From NCBI GenBank assembly GCA_963965975.1, contig OZ014414.1, positions 1,054,001 to 1,118,000 on the forward strand: 64,000 nt of DNA, written 5' to 3'. Below the pieces are notes generated by a model. It was not told the DNA's origin. It ran no database searches and saw nothing but the letters and a program-made list of their open reading frames with translations. Position numbers and translations under genes: made by a program. Below, piece after piece: positions 1 to 15,500 of this stretch (positions are counted from its first letter, which is position 1; every line of letters starts with the position of its first letter). This stretch comes from Xestospongia bergquistia (Eukaryota; Porifera; Demospongiae; Haplosclerida; Petrosiidae).

Positions 1-88
1 TTTCGGATTAAGACAAAAATTTAAATTAAAGGGAAAATGTCAATTTAGAATTCTAAATCATTAAATTGCAGATAAGCAATCTAATTAT

Positions 89-1273
89 TCATTGTTTCCA
101 AACTGGATATTCTTGGCAATCTTGCTTTACACTCTGCCAACTAGCAATGTCATCATAAATTTTTACTTGTTGGTTTGGTTCATACAATTTTTCACACACA
201 CGACATGTAAAGTCAATTGGATTACTCCCAGTACCATGTATAGACCAGTGATCTTTCCATTTAAAATAATCATTATATAGTTGAGGTTGACTTCCTATAC
301 GTTTTAAGTGATCAGCAAGTTCTTTAGCTGTCTGGAAATTACGAGCATTGATAAAAGATTTAGGAGGAATTATAGCAGGATTTGACAAATCTGCTCCTGA
401 CATAATCACAGGAACTGTATCTCTTTTGAGTGCATTTTGTAAAGATTTTTCTGTAAGGTAGTCTTTGCATATGACATTTTCAAAAGCCAAGTAAAACTTA
501 TATTGTGGTATCAAAGAGAAGCAACTATCATGTGGTTCACAATGTTTGCCACAATTTCCATAGATATCAACATCAATGTACTTACCAAGCTTTCTTATCA
601 ATTCTAATCGATGCTTCAAACACTTACTGATTAATGCTATAGCTGTTTTCTTTCTACCTTGAAGATAGTTCTTTTTTGGATCAAAGCCACCTTTAAACTT
701 TACATTAGGTATTATGTCACCATAAGCATATCGGATATCTGAAGTCAATTTGTATGTCATAGTCCAGTTAAATAGAGAGTTCCATTGCTTCATATCACTA
801 GGCTGAGGACTATTTGGTGGTGCCTCCCTATTGTAGTATATCCAGCGTTGTTCAGGTGGCCGTTTCATGGAGCGAGCAAGAGAGACAGTAGACTTAATAT
901 CCCAAGCTCTACCATGAAAAATCACTGCACTGCTGTTTGGGAAACGTTTCTTGTCATTTGTAACGAAACATTTGTGCTTGAATTGTCCACATTCTATTTC
1001 ACCAGAATGAAGTCCATGTGCTTTTATAAAATCCGCACCAAAGCATAATGTCCAAAACAATATAATCTTAGGGGAATCAGGTGGTTCAACTGGTGAAACA
1101 GTTTTTATTGTAGAGTTATCTTTATGACCTTTAGGAAGAGAATTAAGTGAAGGAATAAGCAACTCAATTTTTTTTGCAGGTTTGTAGTGAATATAAAGGA
1201 TTATACAAGGAAGCATTAATACTACTAAGATAAAGAAGATTTTGCGTAATGATGCCTGAGGTTTTGTTTCCAT
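89..1273 (-). CDS. Alpha-1,3-fucosyltransferase (GT10 family), intronless
   Basis: A 394-residue type II Golgi membrane enzyme predicted to transfer L-fucose from GDP-fucose in alpha-1,3 linkage to N-acetylglucosamine-containing glycans. Seen: a short cytosolic N-terminus, one hydrophobic anchor (about residues 12-32, IFFILVVLMLPCIILY), a short stem, then a GT10 catalytic region. Family landmarks occur in order: HGRAWDI, RPPEQRWIYYNREAPPNS, FNWTMTYKLTSDI, DVDIYGNCG, and the donor-binding signature YKFYLAFENVICKDYLTEK followed by NALKRDTVPVIMSG. Length and order match animal alpha-1,3-FUTs. It is a single exon from ATG to stop, unlike its intron-rich neighbours; vertebrate FUT coding regions are also usually one exon. 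The exact acceptor (Lewis-type or core fucosylation) cannot be read from sequence. Confidence 0.93.
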   Translation of the reverse strand: METKPQASLRKIFFILVVLMLPCIILYIHYKPAKKIELLIPSLNSLPKGHKDNSTIKTVSPVEPPDSPKIILFWTLCFGADFIKAHGLHSGEIECGQFKHKCFVTNDKKRFPNSSAVIFHGRAWDIKSTVSLARSMKRPPEQRWIYYNREAPPNSPQPSDMKQWNSLFNWTMTYKLTSDIRYAYGDIIPNVKFKGGFDPKKNYLQGRKKTAIALISKCLKHRLELIRKLGKYIDVDIYGNCGKHCEPHDSCFSLIPQYKFYLAFENVICKDYLTEKSLQNALKRDTVPVIMSGADLSNPAIIPPKSFINARNFQTAKELADHLKRIGSQPQLYNDYFKWKDHWSIHGTGSNPIDFTCRVCEKLYEPNQQVKIYDDIASWQSVKQDCQEYPVWKQ

Positions 1274-2407
1274 TTCTTGCTTGAATTAATCTAACTCAAA
1301 ATTCCTAAATGAAGTAGATGTGTTCACTGTAAAAATTGGTTGGTTGATTTAACAATGGTATGGTTATAATGAAAATTGTAAGAAGGAAAATAATTCTGTG
1401 CTATTGTCCTATGATTTGACTGTTTACAAAATTAACAATACAGTTTATATTAAAAAAAACCCTCATTATTAGTTCTAACATTTTATAAACAGGTTGCATT
1501 ATACAATTTGTATAACATGAAATGGTCAGTTTTAGTGGCTTTTAGTTATGATAATACAGTCTGTAGTGGATTTTAGGACAACGTAATATTTGGTGTCCAA
1601 AATGATGCTTAACTGGTCAACATTTTGTTGATTTGGTCAAATGTAACAAATTCAATAACATTGATTTAAATGTTTCTGGCAAATTTAATTTAGCAATTAA
1701 AATATGACAAACCATTAATATAAATTAAAACTCTCGTCAAAATTTATGCTATATGGAATACACGAAGAACTAATAGTCTCATGTATATAGCATTTTATAA
1801 CAAGGCACTGTCATTTAAGACTTAATTTGGTGGTACAAATTCAATTAATTCTATTAAATGAGGTATTGTATATATATGCAATGCTTTATGTGTAATGACT
1901 AAACTTATTGATAATGATTTAAAATTATATAAATTAATACAGTTTTATATACAAAGAAGTTTCAGTCAGCACAGATTAATAGTAAGAGATTTCAGTAACT
2001 AATCAGTTGGTTAATTTCAAAGAATCATAAATATTTATAAATATGGCAGTATTAATTTGCTATTAAAAATACCAATTGAGCAATATTTGGCAAATCTATA
2101 TGTATTGCTGACCCCACCACTAACGTTAAGCACTATATCATATATAAATACATACGTTAACAATTTTTTTTGTTATATATATCACAATGACGGATGGAAT
2201 TCAATTACAAAATCGACTCTCATTCGAGTCGTTTAATTAACTGAACAATTACCTGAAGAGTGAGGAAAAGTTTGAGCCATCAACAAATTAGATCTTCAAT
2301 AGTTATAGTAAGCGAGCCGTCCGAATAAAAGGAATCCAAAGGTCACACCTACGAAAATTAATATAATTTAATTATTAGTTACGCCTTAACTTCAAACGAT
2401 ATCTTCC
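1274..2407. other. AT-rich intergenic stretch with a solo MITE end
   Basis: No supportable gene. At 1325-1368 there is one terminal-repeat-like segment (CACTGTAAAAATTGG...) matching the ends of the MITEs at 3019 and 35576, but no matching opposite end was found, so it looks like a decayed copy. The rest is AT-rich sequence between the fucosyltransferase start and the MULE element. Confidence 0.55.
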
Positions 2408-2515
2408 GGTTCGCCTACTCGAATTTTAACACAATAGTACGGGTTTGCATACGGATACCGTAATAGTAATTAATAGTAATTTTTGAATTTTTCATTGTAA
2501 TTAACATTCAAAAAT

Positions 2516-3937
2516 TTGATTAAATCTCAGAATTACTTACCTAAATTTCGTAAGGTTTCTTGGATCAATTATGCACCAACTAAAACATACTTTGATGAGT
2601 TTAGCAAATGCATATATAAATACAATACAAATTTCAGTTCAGAGAATATTTTCTACAATAAAGCCAAAGTCATGAAGTTTACTACCACTAAACGAGGAGG
2701 AAGAGTACTTTTGTATGAAGGTCACAGATATGTAATCAACAGGAGAAGAAGAGATGAAAGCATAATTTGGAGATGCAGCAACAGAGAATGTACAGGGTCA
2801 CTAACCACACTAAAAGACAATACTATCACAACACAAAAGACAAAATAAAATAATTAAATAATAATTGACAATAAGTAATTGCATTTGTAACAGACACCGA
2901 CATAAAGATACTTTGTGAAGCGAATACAATTCATATTGATGCGACTTTCTGGAGACGGCCAAAACTCTTTTATCAAATATTTTCCATACACATATTTAAA
3001 CAAGGTAAGTAATACCCACACTGTAAAAAATGATTGGTTGATTTAACCATTATTCGGTTATACAGGTTGCAATTACAAACTTATTTTTATTGAAAAGTAA
3101 TCATAATACTGTTTTCATTACTAATGTCCTACTGCTTATATAGCTACATAGCCACTAATTTCATAACACATTAGTAATCAAAATAGTTTTAAGTTTACTT
3201 TTTGCATATGCAACCCATATAACCATGTATTGGTTAAACCAACTATTCAATTTTTACAGTGCACTAGTTTATGCTTTCTTGCCAAATAAATCTAGGGCTA
3301 CTTACGACAGACTGTTTCAAATCATTCAAGAGAAAGCTTAAAATTTACAACTACAATACAAACCTGAGACTGTGGTTGCTGACATTGAAGTTGACATCAA
3401 ACAAGAAATACAACTGAATTTTTCAACATCTACATATCAAGGATGCTATTATTATTTCTGACAGGCAATTATGAGAAAAATTCAACACATTGGTCTGCAA
3501 ATCCAGTACAAAAAAATACAGAGCAACTAAAGTCATTTATATGTAGAACAGCAGCTCTTGTCTTTGTTCTCATTTGTTTTGTTCATCTTGCATGGCAGCA
3601 GATACTCCAGAGCTACCAAGAATGGATGAATTTGTTACATATTTCAAAAACCACGTGGATAGCTGGAACATTCCACACAGCAGAGTGGAACTTATATGAG
3701 ACTGAAGGACCACGGACAAACAATCATTTGGAGGGTTGGCACAATTGTCTATGGCGAGTAGTTGGCAAATCCCATCCAAACATCTTTGAATGTGTTGAGG
3801 TATTTCAAAGAGAACAAGTCAGCACAGAGGTTCGATACAGCAGCTTGCAGCAGGTGCACGTCCACCTTGTCAGAAAAAGAAAACTACAGAGAAAGATCAG
3901 CACATTAAGATACTCAAAGAAAGATTTGGCAGTATAA
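2516..3937 (+). pseudogene. FLYWCH zinc finger / MULE transposase remnant
   Basis: Coding remains of the element's transposase. The first open segment (2516-2848) contains a FLYWCH-like finger: LLYEGHRYVINRRRRDES, then IIWRCSNRECTGSLTT. After a stop, the frame recovered near 2890-3005 reads HIDATFWRRPKLFYQIFSIH, matching the MULE core around the first catalytic Asp. A donor-like gtaagt at 3005 precedes the nested MITE. Beyond it the sequence resumes as ALVYAFLPNKSRATYDRLF, typical of MULE transposases, then breaks by stop and frameshift. A final open part (3443-3937) carries the C-terminal EGPRTNNHLEGWHN motif. Several stops and frame changes make it non-functional as seen. FLYWCH-MULE pairing is known in animal genomes. 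Confidence 0.8.
3019..3261. mobile_element. MITE with CACTGTAAAAA ends, nested in the MULE transposase
   Basis: About 243 bp bounded by inverted ends CACTGTAAAAAATGATTGGT and its near complement ending TTTTTACAGTG. The interior is about 80% similar by eye to the copy at 35576-35811. Flanking dinucleotides are CA on both sides here (TA at the other copy). The right end supplies a TTTTTACAG that could act as a 3' splice site for the interrupted transposase. Confidence 0.8.
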
Positions 3938-4398
3938 TGTAATCTCTTCATCAGAATATACAGCATGTCTTAAAACATCAACTTGTTATTCTTTAACCTT
4001 AGTTTACTTTCCTTAACATTAAATAGTACATTCTTTAATCATCATTTACCTCAAACTCCTTCATTATTACTTAGATTGTTTCAGTCCCTTTTGGTCCAGT
4101 AGCTCTTGTGCTGTAATTTGTAAATTCGCAATATTTGCTTAATTAAAATTACGGTATCCATAAGGCGAAACCGTACTATTGTATTAAAATTCGAACCCGG
4201 CATAACTCACACCTGCACACACACACTATATATATGTTTTGCATACATAGTTACCATAAATAGTTGTGTATATATTTATGTAGTAACTGTATGTATACAA
4301 AACTTTATTTGGATGTGTTTTAACAGTGGTCATGTGACAAGTGTTTTGACAGAAGTGGTCCCTTATTGCAAATCAGGTTATTTATAAATATATATATA

Positions 4399-4596
4399 CA
4401 GTGGTGTACCTGGGCCCCGGGATTTTTAAACTTCACTGATAATTACATTAATTATTAATTAATTTAAATTTTTGTATAATAATAATTATTTATTTTATTC
4501 ATAACTAATTATTTATACTGTAATAACCATTAACATGTTTTGATAACCACGCCTACGTCCGGTGCCCTACCATCAATTTTTTCAGGTACGCCCCTG
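4399..4596. mobile_element. Short MITE flanked by TA dinucleotides
   Basis: 198 bp with imperfect inverted ends: CAGTGGTGTACCTG on the left, and CAGGTACGCCCCTG on the right (whose complement is CAGGGGCGTACCTG). TA sits on each side, as expected for Tc1/mariner-type insertion. No coding capacity. Confidence 0.7.
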
Positions 4597-4600
4597 TATG

Positions 4601-4602
<2 letters not shown>

Positions 4603-4650
<48 letters not shown>

Positions 4651-4705
4651 GAGAGAGAGAGCTGAAATAGCACCTTTTTGTTATATATATATATATATAT
4701 ATATA
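4603..4705. repeat. (TA)n and (GA)n microsatellites
   Basis: About 40 bp of TA dinucleotides, a short GA run, then a second TA run at 4684-4706, directly beside the MITE at 4399-4596. Confidence 0.9.
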
Positions 4706-5701
4706 ATATAATTAGCTGAATTACGTCACTGAAAAAAAAAGATCTATAGGACTAACCTCAAAAATGGTCTCGATAGTCCTAGAATATTTTTTTTCCTAAC
4801 TAGCGGTCTTTTTCACACCTGACAGTCACATTGAATGCATGCCTTCAAGTTGGCTTCCTCGTAGTCTAAGAAAAAAGGTCTGGCTTGAGAGACTAAACTA
4901 GGCAATTGAAGTAATTGTTCGGTCAGCGCGAAACAATGCAAAACAATATATATTACGTAGGCGTAGGACCGGTCACTGCGGCGGTCAGGCTTCAGCCGGA
5001 CCATCGAAAAATTGAATATTTATTATGAATAATAATTACTGTCGGCAAATTTGATAATTAATATTTATTTTTAAAAAGTTAACGCCCGTTATGAATAATT
5101 AGTTAACTGGACAAAAGTTTCTTTCATGTCTATGTTCCTGTACAAAGCCCCAACCAGGCTTTAGTTTAGTTGAAATAGCATCCGCTCACGTTTCAATTAA
5201 AGCCATGAGTGAGGGATTAATTTTGGCTTCAAGTTAGCTTTAGCCTTTACAGATATTGATATGTACTAGATTATATATTATTTAATCATAACTTTATAAT
5301 AATTATTCATAATTATCGTATTTATTATGGAATAGCTCTCTTTGTATAGTGTAAAGGACTATTTTCAAATTGAAGTATAAGTTTTAACGTTTTGTAGTAA
5401 AGACAACAGAGTTATAGTTGTATATATGTATATAAATTCCTATTAAAGTGCACGGTGGTGTGACCACATGCAGGTTCACAGTCATTACTTATACTAATAC
5501 AATAATGAACCATTGATTACAGACATCATAGATTTCTCAATGTGTGGCTTGCTTTTTTATCCTATATTTGTTGAGTTATCAAAGATTAACTTAAAAGGTA
5601 CTGACTAAAGGATTGCAGTTTAATTAAGTGAACACACAGCAACAACACCTTAAAACACAGTGAAGTAATTGGTAATATAGCTATAACTTTTAATAAGTAC
5701 T
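4706..5701. other. Intergenic, no gene recognised
   Basis: A 63-codon open frame on the minus strand (4813-5004) has no recognisable family and no supporting splice context. The rest is AT-rich with no repeats I could define. Confidence 0.5.
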
Positions 5702-9463
<3,762 letters not shown>

Positions 9464-9765
9464 ACTGATATTTACTGCAACAGTAGTTAAGATGGACGAT
9501 TTAGCAAGTTTGTAGTTTGAAGTGCTAACCTTTAAGCGAATACTGGGCGTATATACACACACACACACGCACCTGATTGATGTGGGTGTGGCTAATCAAC
9601 ACTCGCGTAGATGACTGAGGATTAATCTAAATACGCGCTACAAAGCGTAACGTACAGCCATATAACCCGTAATAATACTTATAATAACAATTAGATTAAC
9701 ATACATTATTAGTATAGTTAATAATATAATGTATTAAGGAGTCACCAGCACAGCTGATCATAAAA
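9464..9765. other. Short spacer between two minus-strand genes
   Basis: About 300 bp holding the presumed IQANK1-like promoter and the 3' end of the next gene. It includes a short CA run near 9558. No conserved element recognised. Confidence 0.5.
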
Positions 9766-11485
9766 TCATAGCTTCTTTGACCTTGAGCTTCTGTGTCTCA
9801 TTGTACTAGTAGACAACAGTTCTGACATGACATAATCGAGATAATGACCTTCTATCAAACCTTCACCTTGATACCCTGAATTCATTGTCATCCAACACAG
9901 TGAATTGGGACTGCCTGATTCACGTTCCATGAAACTCCATACTGGACGTCTCATTACAGGGACTGGCTCCTGTTCCACCGTGGGGAAAAGGAGGAGCTTA
10001 CGAACTTCATCTACACTGTGACCCGGACAAAAGAATTGTCCTATAAGTCCATGATATATACAATTTGAAGTCACACCCACTTTAGTTTGTATTCGTTCAA
10101 ATGTATTACCAGTCTTACTATTGCCACTGTGCTTTGTAATCATTTCTAGATAAGAGCTGGTTGTCGTCGCAACTGGAATGCTATAATAAAGAATGTCCAA
10201 ATGGTCCTGGATATATTCAACGGAGAAACTAAATCCCAATTCAACAACATGTATGTGAATTGATGTATTATTAGATGACTTCTCGCTTCTGCTTACCGTA
10301 CTTATCATAACCTTCCCATGGGCAAAAGTAACTTTTGATAAATCTTGTGCCAGAAACTGGTTTTTCTCATTTACATATAGTATCTTTCCTGAAGCTTCAA
10401 ATCGAAGTGTTGTTTTGTTGTTACCATGGTAACTATTGGTGTTCATGACAATTCCTAAACGAGAGATCCATGTCACTTCTGATCTCTCTTTGTCTTGAAT
10501 GAATTCAGCGTTGATGGTTATCAATGGACTGTGGACAAGATTGAATATAAAGCCTTGTTCTCCTTGAATTGTGAAACAAATGAGTTGATTTGTTGGGAGA
10601 AGAACTGAGAAATGTGGGTCTTCACCAGAAGACACTAAAGAAAGATAAAGTAAGAATGGATGGATGGATGGATGAATGGATAGAGAGAGATTGGGATGAC
10701 ACGAAAAAGTATACTCTAATGACAATACTACATACATGTACAATGTACGGTTACATGTAGCTGTTTGCATTCTCTAAGTACATAGTTATAAGACAATGAA
10801 AATCCACATGAATATACTCATACTTCTTGTGCTACATGGTACACAGACTTCCGTTAGCATTTCAGGCCCTGCATTAGGAGCTAAAACAACTAACACTGAC
10901 TTATTTCCTTTACAGCAATCATTTGGAGGTGTATCTGTATTAGTCAAAAAGAAATCGTCTCCATTACAAGAAGAAGAAGAACGATAACATCTTGTGGAGC
11001 GACATGAGATACAGATATTTTTCCCCATTACAGTAGCACTGGCAGAGAACATGATATTTCCCATACAACAATCCAACAAGTCCATCCACTGTGGATGTTC
11101 CATTCCTAATCCACTTCCACTGCCACTTCCACTTCCACTTCCACTTCCACTCTGGCTGTGGTAATCACATTGGGGATTGTTGTAACAGAGAACAGGTTCA
11201 GTGATAGTTGCTATGGGATTGGAACGAGTGACTCGACCAGCTTGACTTACAACCATTAGTGCTGAAAATAAAGGAATAGCAATGGTTGAATGAATGAAGT
11301 TGATAGAAAAGATAGATGGCTGGGTAGAATGAATGAATGAAAGCTGGTAGTGATTTATCCAATACAATTATCATTTCTATTTTTGGTAGCATAAATATAA
11401 CATTATAATATCTTGAAAATATGGAACAGTCCAATGATCTTAACTCACCATATAAAAACCCTGACACAAATGATACACCAGGCAT
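9766..11485 (-). CDS. Secreted protein with an ITIH C-terminal-like domain
   Basis: Three exons (11485-11449, 11261-10824, 10634-9766) join in frame to 447 aa; an in-frame ATG three codons upstream (11494) is equally possible. The first exon joined to the second gives a signal peptide (MPGVSFVSGFLYALMVVSQA). Next comes a cysteine-rich segment with paired cysteines (LDCCMGN, DCCKGNKS, CVPC) and a Ser-Gly tract coded by a hexamer repeat (about 11101-11150). The last exon begins GEDPHFSVLLPTNQLICFTI, with GFIFNLVHSPLITINAEFI following. This resembles the C-terminal domain of inter-alpha-trypsin inhibitor heavy chains (DPHF... CF... L... D... V.G). The VIT and vWA domains of true ITIH proteins are absent, so the domain call is by similarity only. 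An extracellular role is likely; the partner is unknown. Confidence 0.7.
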
Positions 11486-11749
11486 GATGGTCATATTGAA
11501 ATATCCCAAAGTCTCTCTGTCTCTGTACAAGAATCAACTTAGAGATAGCCCCTAAACCTTCTACAACTACAACACTGCACTAGTTCAGGGCTGTCTATTA
11601 TCAACTATAACCATGTGCTTCATTATTGTGCAACTTGTACTATAAATTTATGAAGCCATATAACTTGCATATCCAAAACAATTACATACTATGCGTTGTT
11701 ATATGAAAGTAGTAGTCACAAAATTCATAGCTTATATTTAGTCTGTAAG

Positions 11750-12116
11750 CTACAATGTATGTCGACCATATTTCAGGGGACAAGAAACAAAGGACACCAC
11801 ACTAAATCAGAGCAGCAAAGTGATATACGCACGTATAGTAAGAAGTGGCATTATCTCGTCTTGTTAATGTTGCTGTGCTTAGGTATGTGTAATTGGCAGC
11901 AAATGTTATAATTTAATGTGGGATTATCTTTGGAACCTAACTGTATTAATTTCACATAAAAGTATAGTGTTTCTCTGCTAGCTACCTCTAGACGTTTCGT
12001 AGTATGTTCCTCTTTTTACCAAATGCTCCTATTAAAGGTACTGTTGTATATCAACAGATGAGAAAACTGAAGTGATAGAAAAGGATGGGGAGATCTCTGG
12101 TTCAGTCACGAGATAA
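11750..12116 (-). pseudogene. Degenerate copy of the last exon of the neighbouring four-TM gene
   Basis: On the minus strand, 12116-12015 resembles the start of the exon at 12545-12942: GACTTTATCT, TCTGTTGATATACAACAG versus TCTGTTGGCACACAACAG, then an IGA-like codon run. After about 130 unmatched bases, 11880-11835 matches the segment coding KHNNVPRRDT (ACAAGACGAGATA shared). Weaker similarity continues to about 11750. In-frame stops (for example TAA right after the AAGACGAGA match) and the insertion show it is broken. Confidence 0.6.
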
Positions 12117-12544
12117 AGTCATCATTCTTTATTAGAAATTAAAAAAACAAACAAAAAGTATTGAAATTATCATTGTGATTACTAGAAATGTAATGTACAA
12201 ACCATACTTCCCTTTTATGTTGTTAACCTGAAAAATCACATCAAATTAAGGATTAAAATCAATTTAAAACATTTAAAAGGTACATATATCAACACTAATA
12301 CAAGGCGCATAAAATTTTGTTTTTAAAGTTTGAGACATTTGTATATTGAGACAAAAAACTACCTAAAAAAATTTATGCATAAACAATAAATATAATGTAA
12401 GCAAATAGTAAATGATAATGAATAAAAGACAAACAAATAAACAAATAACAAAAACAAACATTGGTATACATCAAATAATTACATCCCATATCACAATAAT
12501 AACAAAGATACATGTACATATTAAGTGGAATACATTATACTAAA

Positions 12545-15500
12545 TTATTCCAATTCTTCATTAACTCTATTAAAACACAAACAACAATCAATAAAGGCTT
12601 CTAATAAACAATATACTAACATGATATACTGGAACACAACAAATCCATACAAAACATATCTCATTGTTATCAACTCCTCGTTCAATTGTGTTGTCCATAT
12701 TAAGAATGATAAATAACCGAGAGCAGCTCCCCAAAAAAGAACACCAAAGTGACACATTCTCATACAGCAAGACGAAGCAGTATCTCGTCTTGGTACATTG
12801 TTATGCTTGATATAGGCGCCGGCTATAAGTGCTGTTGTGTGCCAACAGACGAAGAAAGCACTGAAACTTCCCATTACAATAAAATAAATAGATATGGTAT
12901 GTTCGGCTCCCATTGGAGAAACTGTTAGATAAAGTCCCAAACCTGCAGTCAAAATGAAAACATATATACATACTGGAGTAAAGGTTACAACAAGAAACAT
13001 TAATATATTCTGAGCCGAAATGTTACACGTGCTTATGTTTTCGAGATTACTACATATGAATAAAGTGTTCTAAAGAGATAAAAATGCTGATAAAAAATTG
13101 AGGGTTCAAATACTATATATATATATATATATATATAGTTTATAAAAATATATACATCATAATTATAGCAAAGCATAGTAGTACAAGTGGTAGAAACTTG
13201 ACTAAACAGGTACAGATAATAAATTCAAATTGAGATAAAACCAGGCTATGAAAAAGTCTAGGTTTAAGTGAAACCCCCTTGCTCTAAAACAAAATATATT
13301 TGAGGTAAGCATTGAAATGTATGAAGGAGTGGTAGGGTCCTGGCTTGAGCAAGAACCTTACCTTTACCACAAAAGTCTCTAATGAAACATGTAACATGTA
13401 TATATAGTAAAAGTACTGTATGTCCGATTTGACAAATACTGGCCTACATGTAATTCAAAGAGCTTGATATACACATACATGTCGAGTACATTGTAACTCA
13501 CCAAGTCCCAACATGGCAAGTGTCACCAACACACCAATTAGGAAAAGAAACAAGTAGAGACCTAAAGAAAGTAAACGCATAATCACTTTCCTATCTTGTG
13601 GTCCATTGTTCTCTGTTGGGTCCCATCTATGCTTATACAGAATATGATAGATCTACATTTATATGTACATGTATCTATCCCATTGAAATAAAGTATATTA
13701 TAGTACTATATAATGAGTCATCCATATATATATATACCAGTACCTGTCTTCAGTGGACTCTTGTTCATAGTTACTACACAACAATTACTATCATCTTCAA
13801 CTAATGCATGAGTGTTGGAACTAATTTGTTGTTGTTGCTGTTGTACTTGGACGACAGGTGCCGGAGGTCTCGTTACAATTTGAGGAGTGGGTTGATGTAT
13901 CATAGATGTTCTTGGTGGTATGTAACCAATAGTGGGAGGGACAGAGTCAATGTTATTAAATGACGTTGGACCACCTCCGAATAGAGCATCATAAGATGGA
14001 GGAGCTTCCTCTGTGAATCCATCCCTTGATAACCCACGGAATGCTATTTAGAGAAGTAAAATATGATTTGACTGAGTGCTAAAGATTCTCTTGTAAGAAC
14101 TTTATAAATTAATATTCTTTATATCAACGTATACATCGTATGAACATTAAGAATACATGTTTAATGATGCTACTGAACAACCTTTACAGGTGCATTGCAT
14201 GTCAAGGATACTATTAGTATCCAAAACTCCAATGTACATAGACAGTTTACTTTATATCTACATAACATGTGTATATGTACAATGTACAAATTACCTGTTA
14301 ATTGAGGGGGGGCACCACTGTCTTGACGTCTGCCAGTTCCTAGTAATGGTGCCATTGACCTACGATCACCATTTGATCTGACATCATCAAAAAAAGGATC
14401 TATTTCATACAATCAGAAAGAAATAATTTCATAGTCATTCGGTTAATTAGAATACTGCTTACCATGAACTGGAATAGTACTTCTTGTCATTTGAACATTT
14501 CCACTTTGCATTATCTCGACATAAGGCTCTGAAAAAAAGCAAATAGGGATATTAATTGATAAACTCTTAAACATCTATTCATTACAATCATACATTAAAG
14601 GGGTGAACCCCTACTCCTTATATTAATTTTATATACCATTATTATGAAGTGCTTGTCCTGGTATATCATCATACACATCCTCTATAGTTGGGGATGTCAT
14701 CTCCTCGTATGTTGTTTGTTCATGTTCTGGGCTCATTTCTTCGTAAAGGTCATCTGAGAAAAAATAAATATGAACAAATCAAATTTATAAGATTAAAGAG
14801 ATGATTAAATGCGCAAATACATGTGCATCATTGTGTGTGTCGATGAATGGAGAACATGACTTACTTGTATCAGTAGCGTCACTAGATTGAGGAGGTGGAG
14901 CTAAATGAGGATCCAACACTTGTGATGGTGTCTCAAAAGGTGCTGGTATTGATGTAGAGGAAGTAGGAGGAGCTGAAAACTGTGAAGGTAGAGGTTGAAT
15001 CACTTCACTTGGTGTTTCATAAGGTTCAGGGGAGTCGTCTGTGGGTAAAGCCTGAGGTGATAGCTGACGTGAAGAACGAGGTGGAATTGGGGGAACGTCT
15101 GTGGGAATATGATGAGGGAGGGTCTCCGAAGGAGGAGGTGGGAGAGGAGGTTCTTGAGGGGGACTGAGTAGAGGAGAACGAGGGACAAGAGATTGATTTT
15201 GTTGAACTGACATTCTTTTTCTTGGTTGAGAAGGTCCTTCTGATTGACGACGTTGAGAAGACTGTGGAGGTGGAGGTAACGGCGGGGGAATAGCAGGTGA
15301 GGGGGGTGGAGGTAGTGCTGGAGGTAGAGGAGGTAAGGATGGTGGGGGTAGTGCTAAAGAGGGAGGAGGTGGAGGTGGCTGAGGAGGGGGTGGAGTAGAT
15401 GACGAGGGTGGTGAAGGGATATGAGATGCAGTTGTAGGCAAAGGTGAAGTATCTGGAGATACAACTGTAGGCGAGTCTATTCCTGTATATATGTACATAT

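Larger units (their letters stand above)
2408..4200 (+). mobile_element. MULE-type DNA transposon (decayed, FLYWCH/MULE family)
   Basis: The ends are inverted repeats of roughly 55-60 bp. The left end reads CGGTTCGCCTACTCGAATTT... to GGATACCGTAAT (2408-2465); the right end at 4148-4200 reads ATTACGGTATCC... to AAATTCGAACCCG. A closely related but internally deleted copy lies at 46787-47423. Inside is a degraded transposase with a FLYWCH zinc finger and MULE transposase segments. No clear target-site duplication was found around this copy, so the outer limits may be a few bases off. Confidence 0.8.

Noticed and set aside
785..1048. 87-codon plus-strand frame
   Set aside because: Antisense shadow of the fucosyltransferase.
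4813..5004. 63-codon minus-strand open frame starting MVRLKPDRRSD
   Set aside because: No family resemblance, no splice partners, and not larger than chance frames in this window.
11696..11911. 71-codon plus-strand frame
   Set aside because: Lies antisense over the degenerate four-span exon copy and has no coding features of its own.
14982..15188. Two open frames across the proline-rich exon
   Set aside because: Out-of-frame shadows of the low-complexity coding exon.
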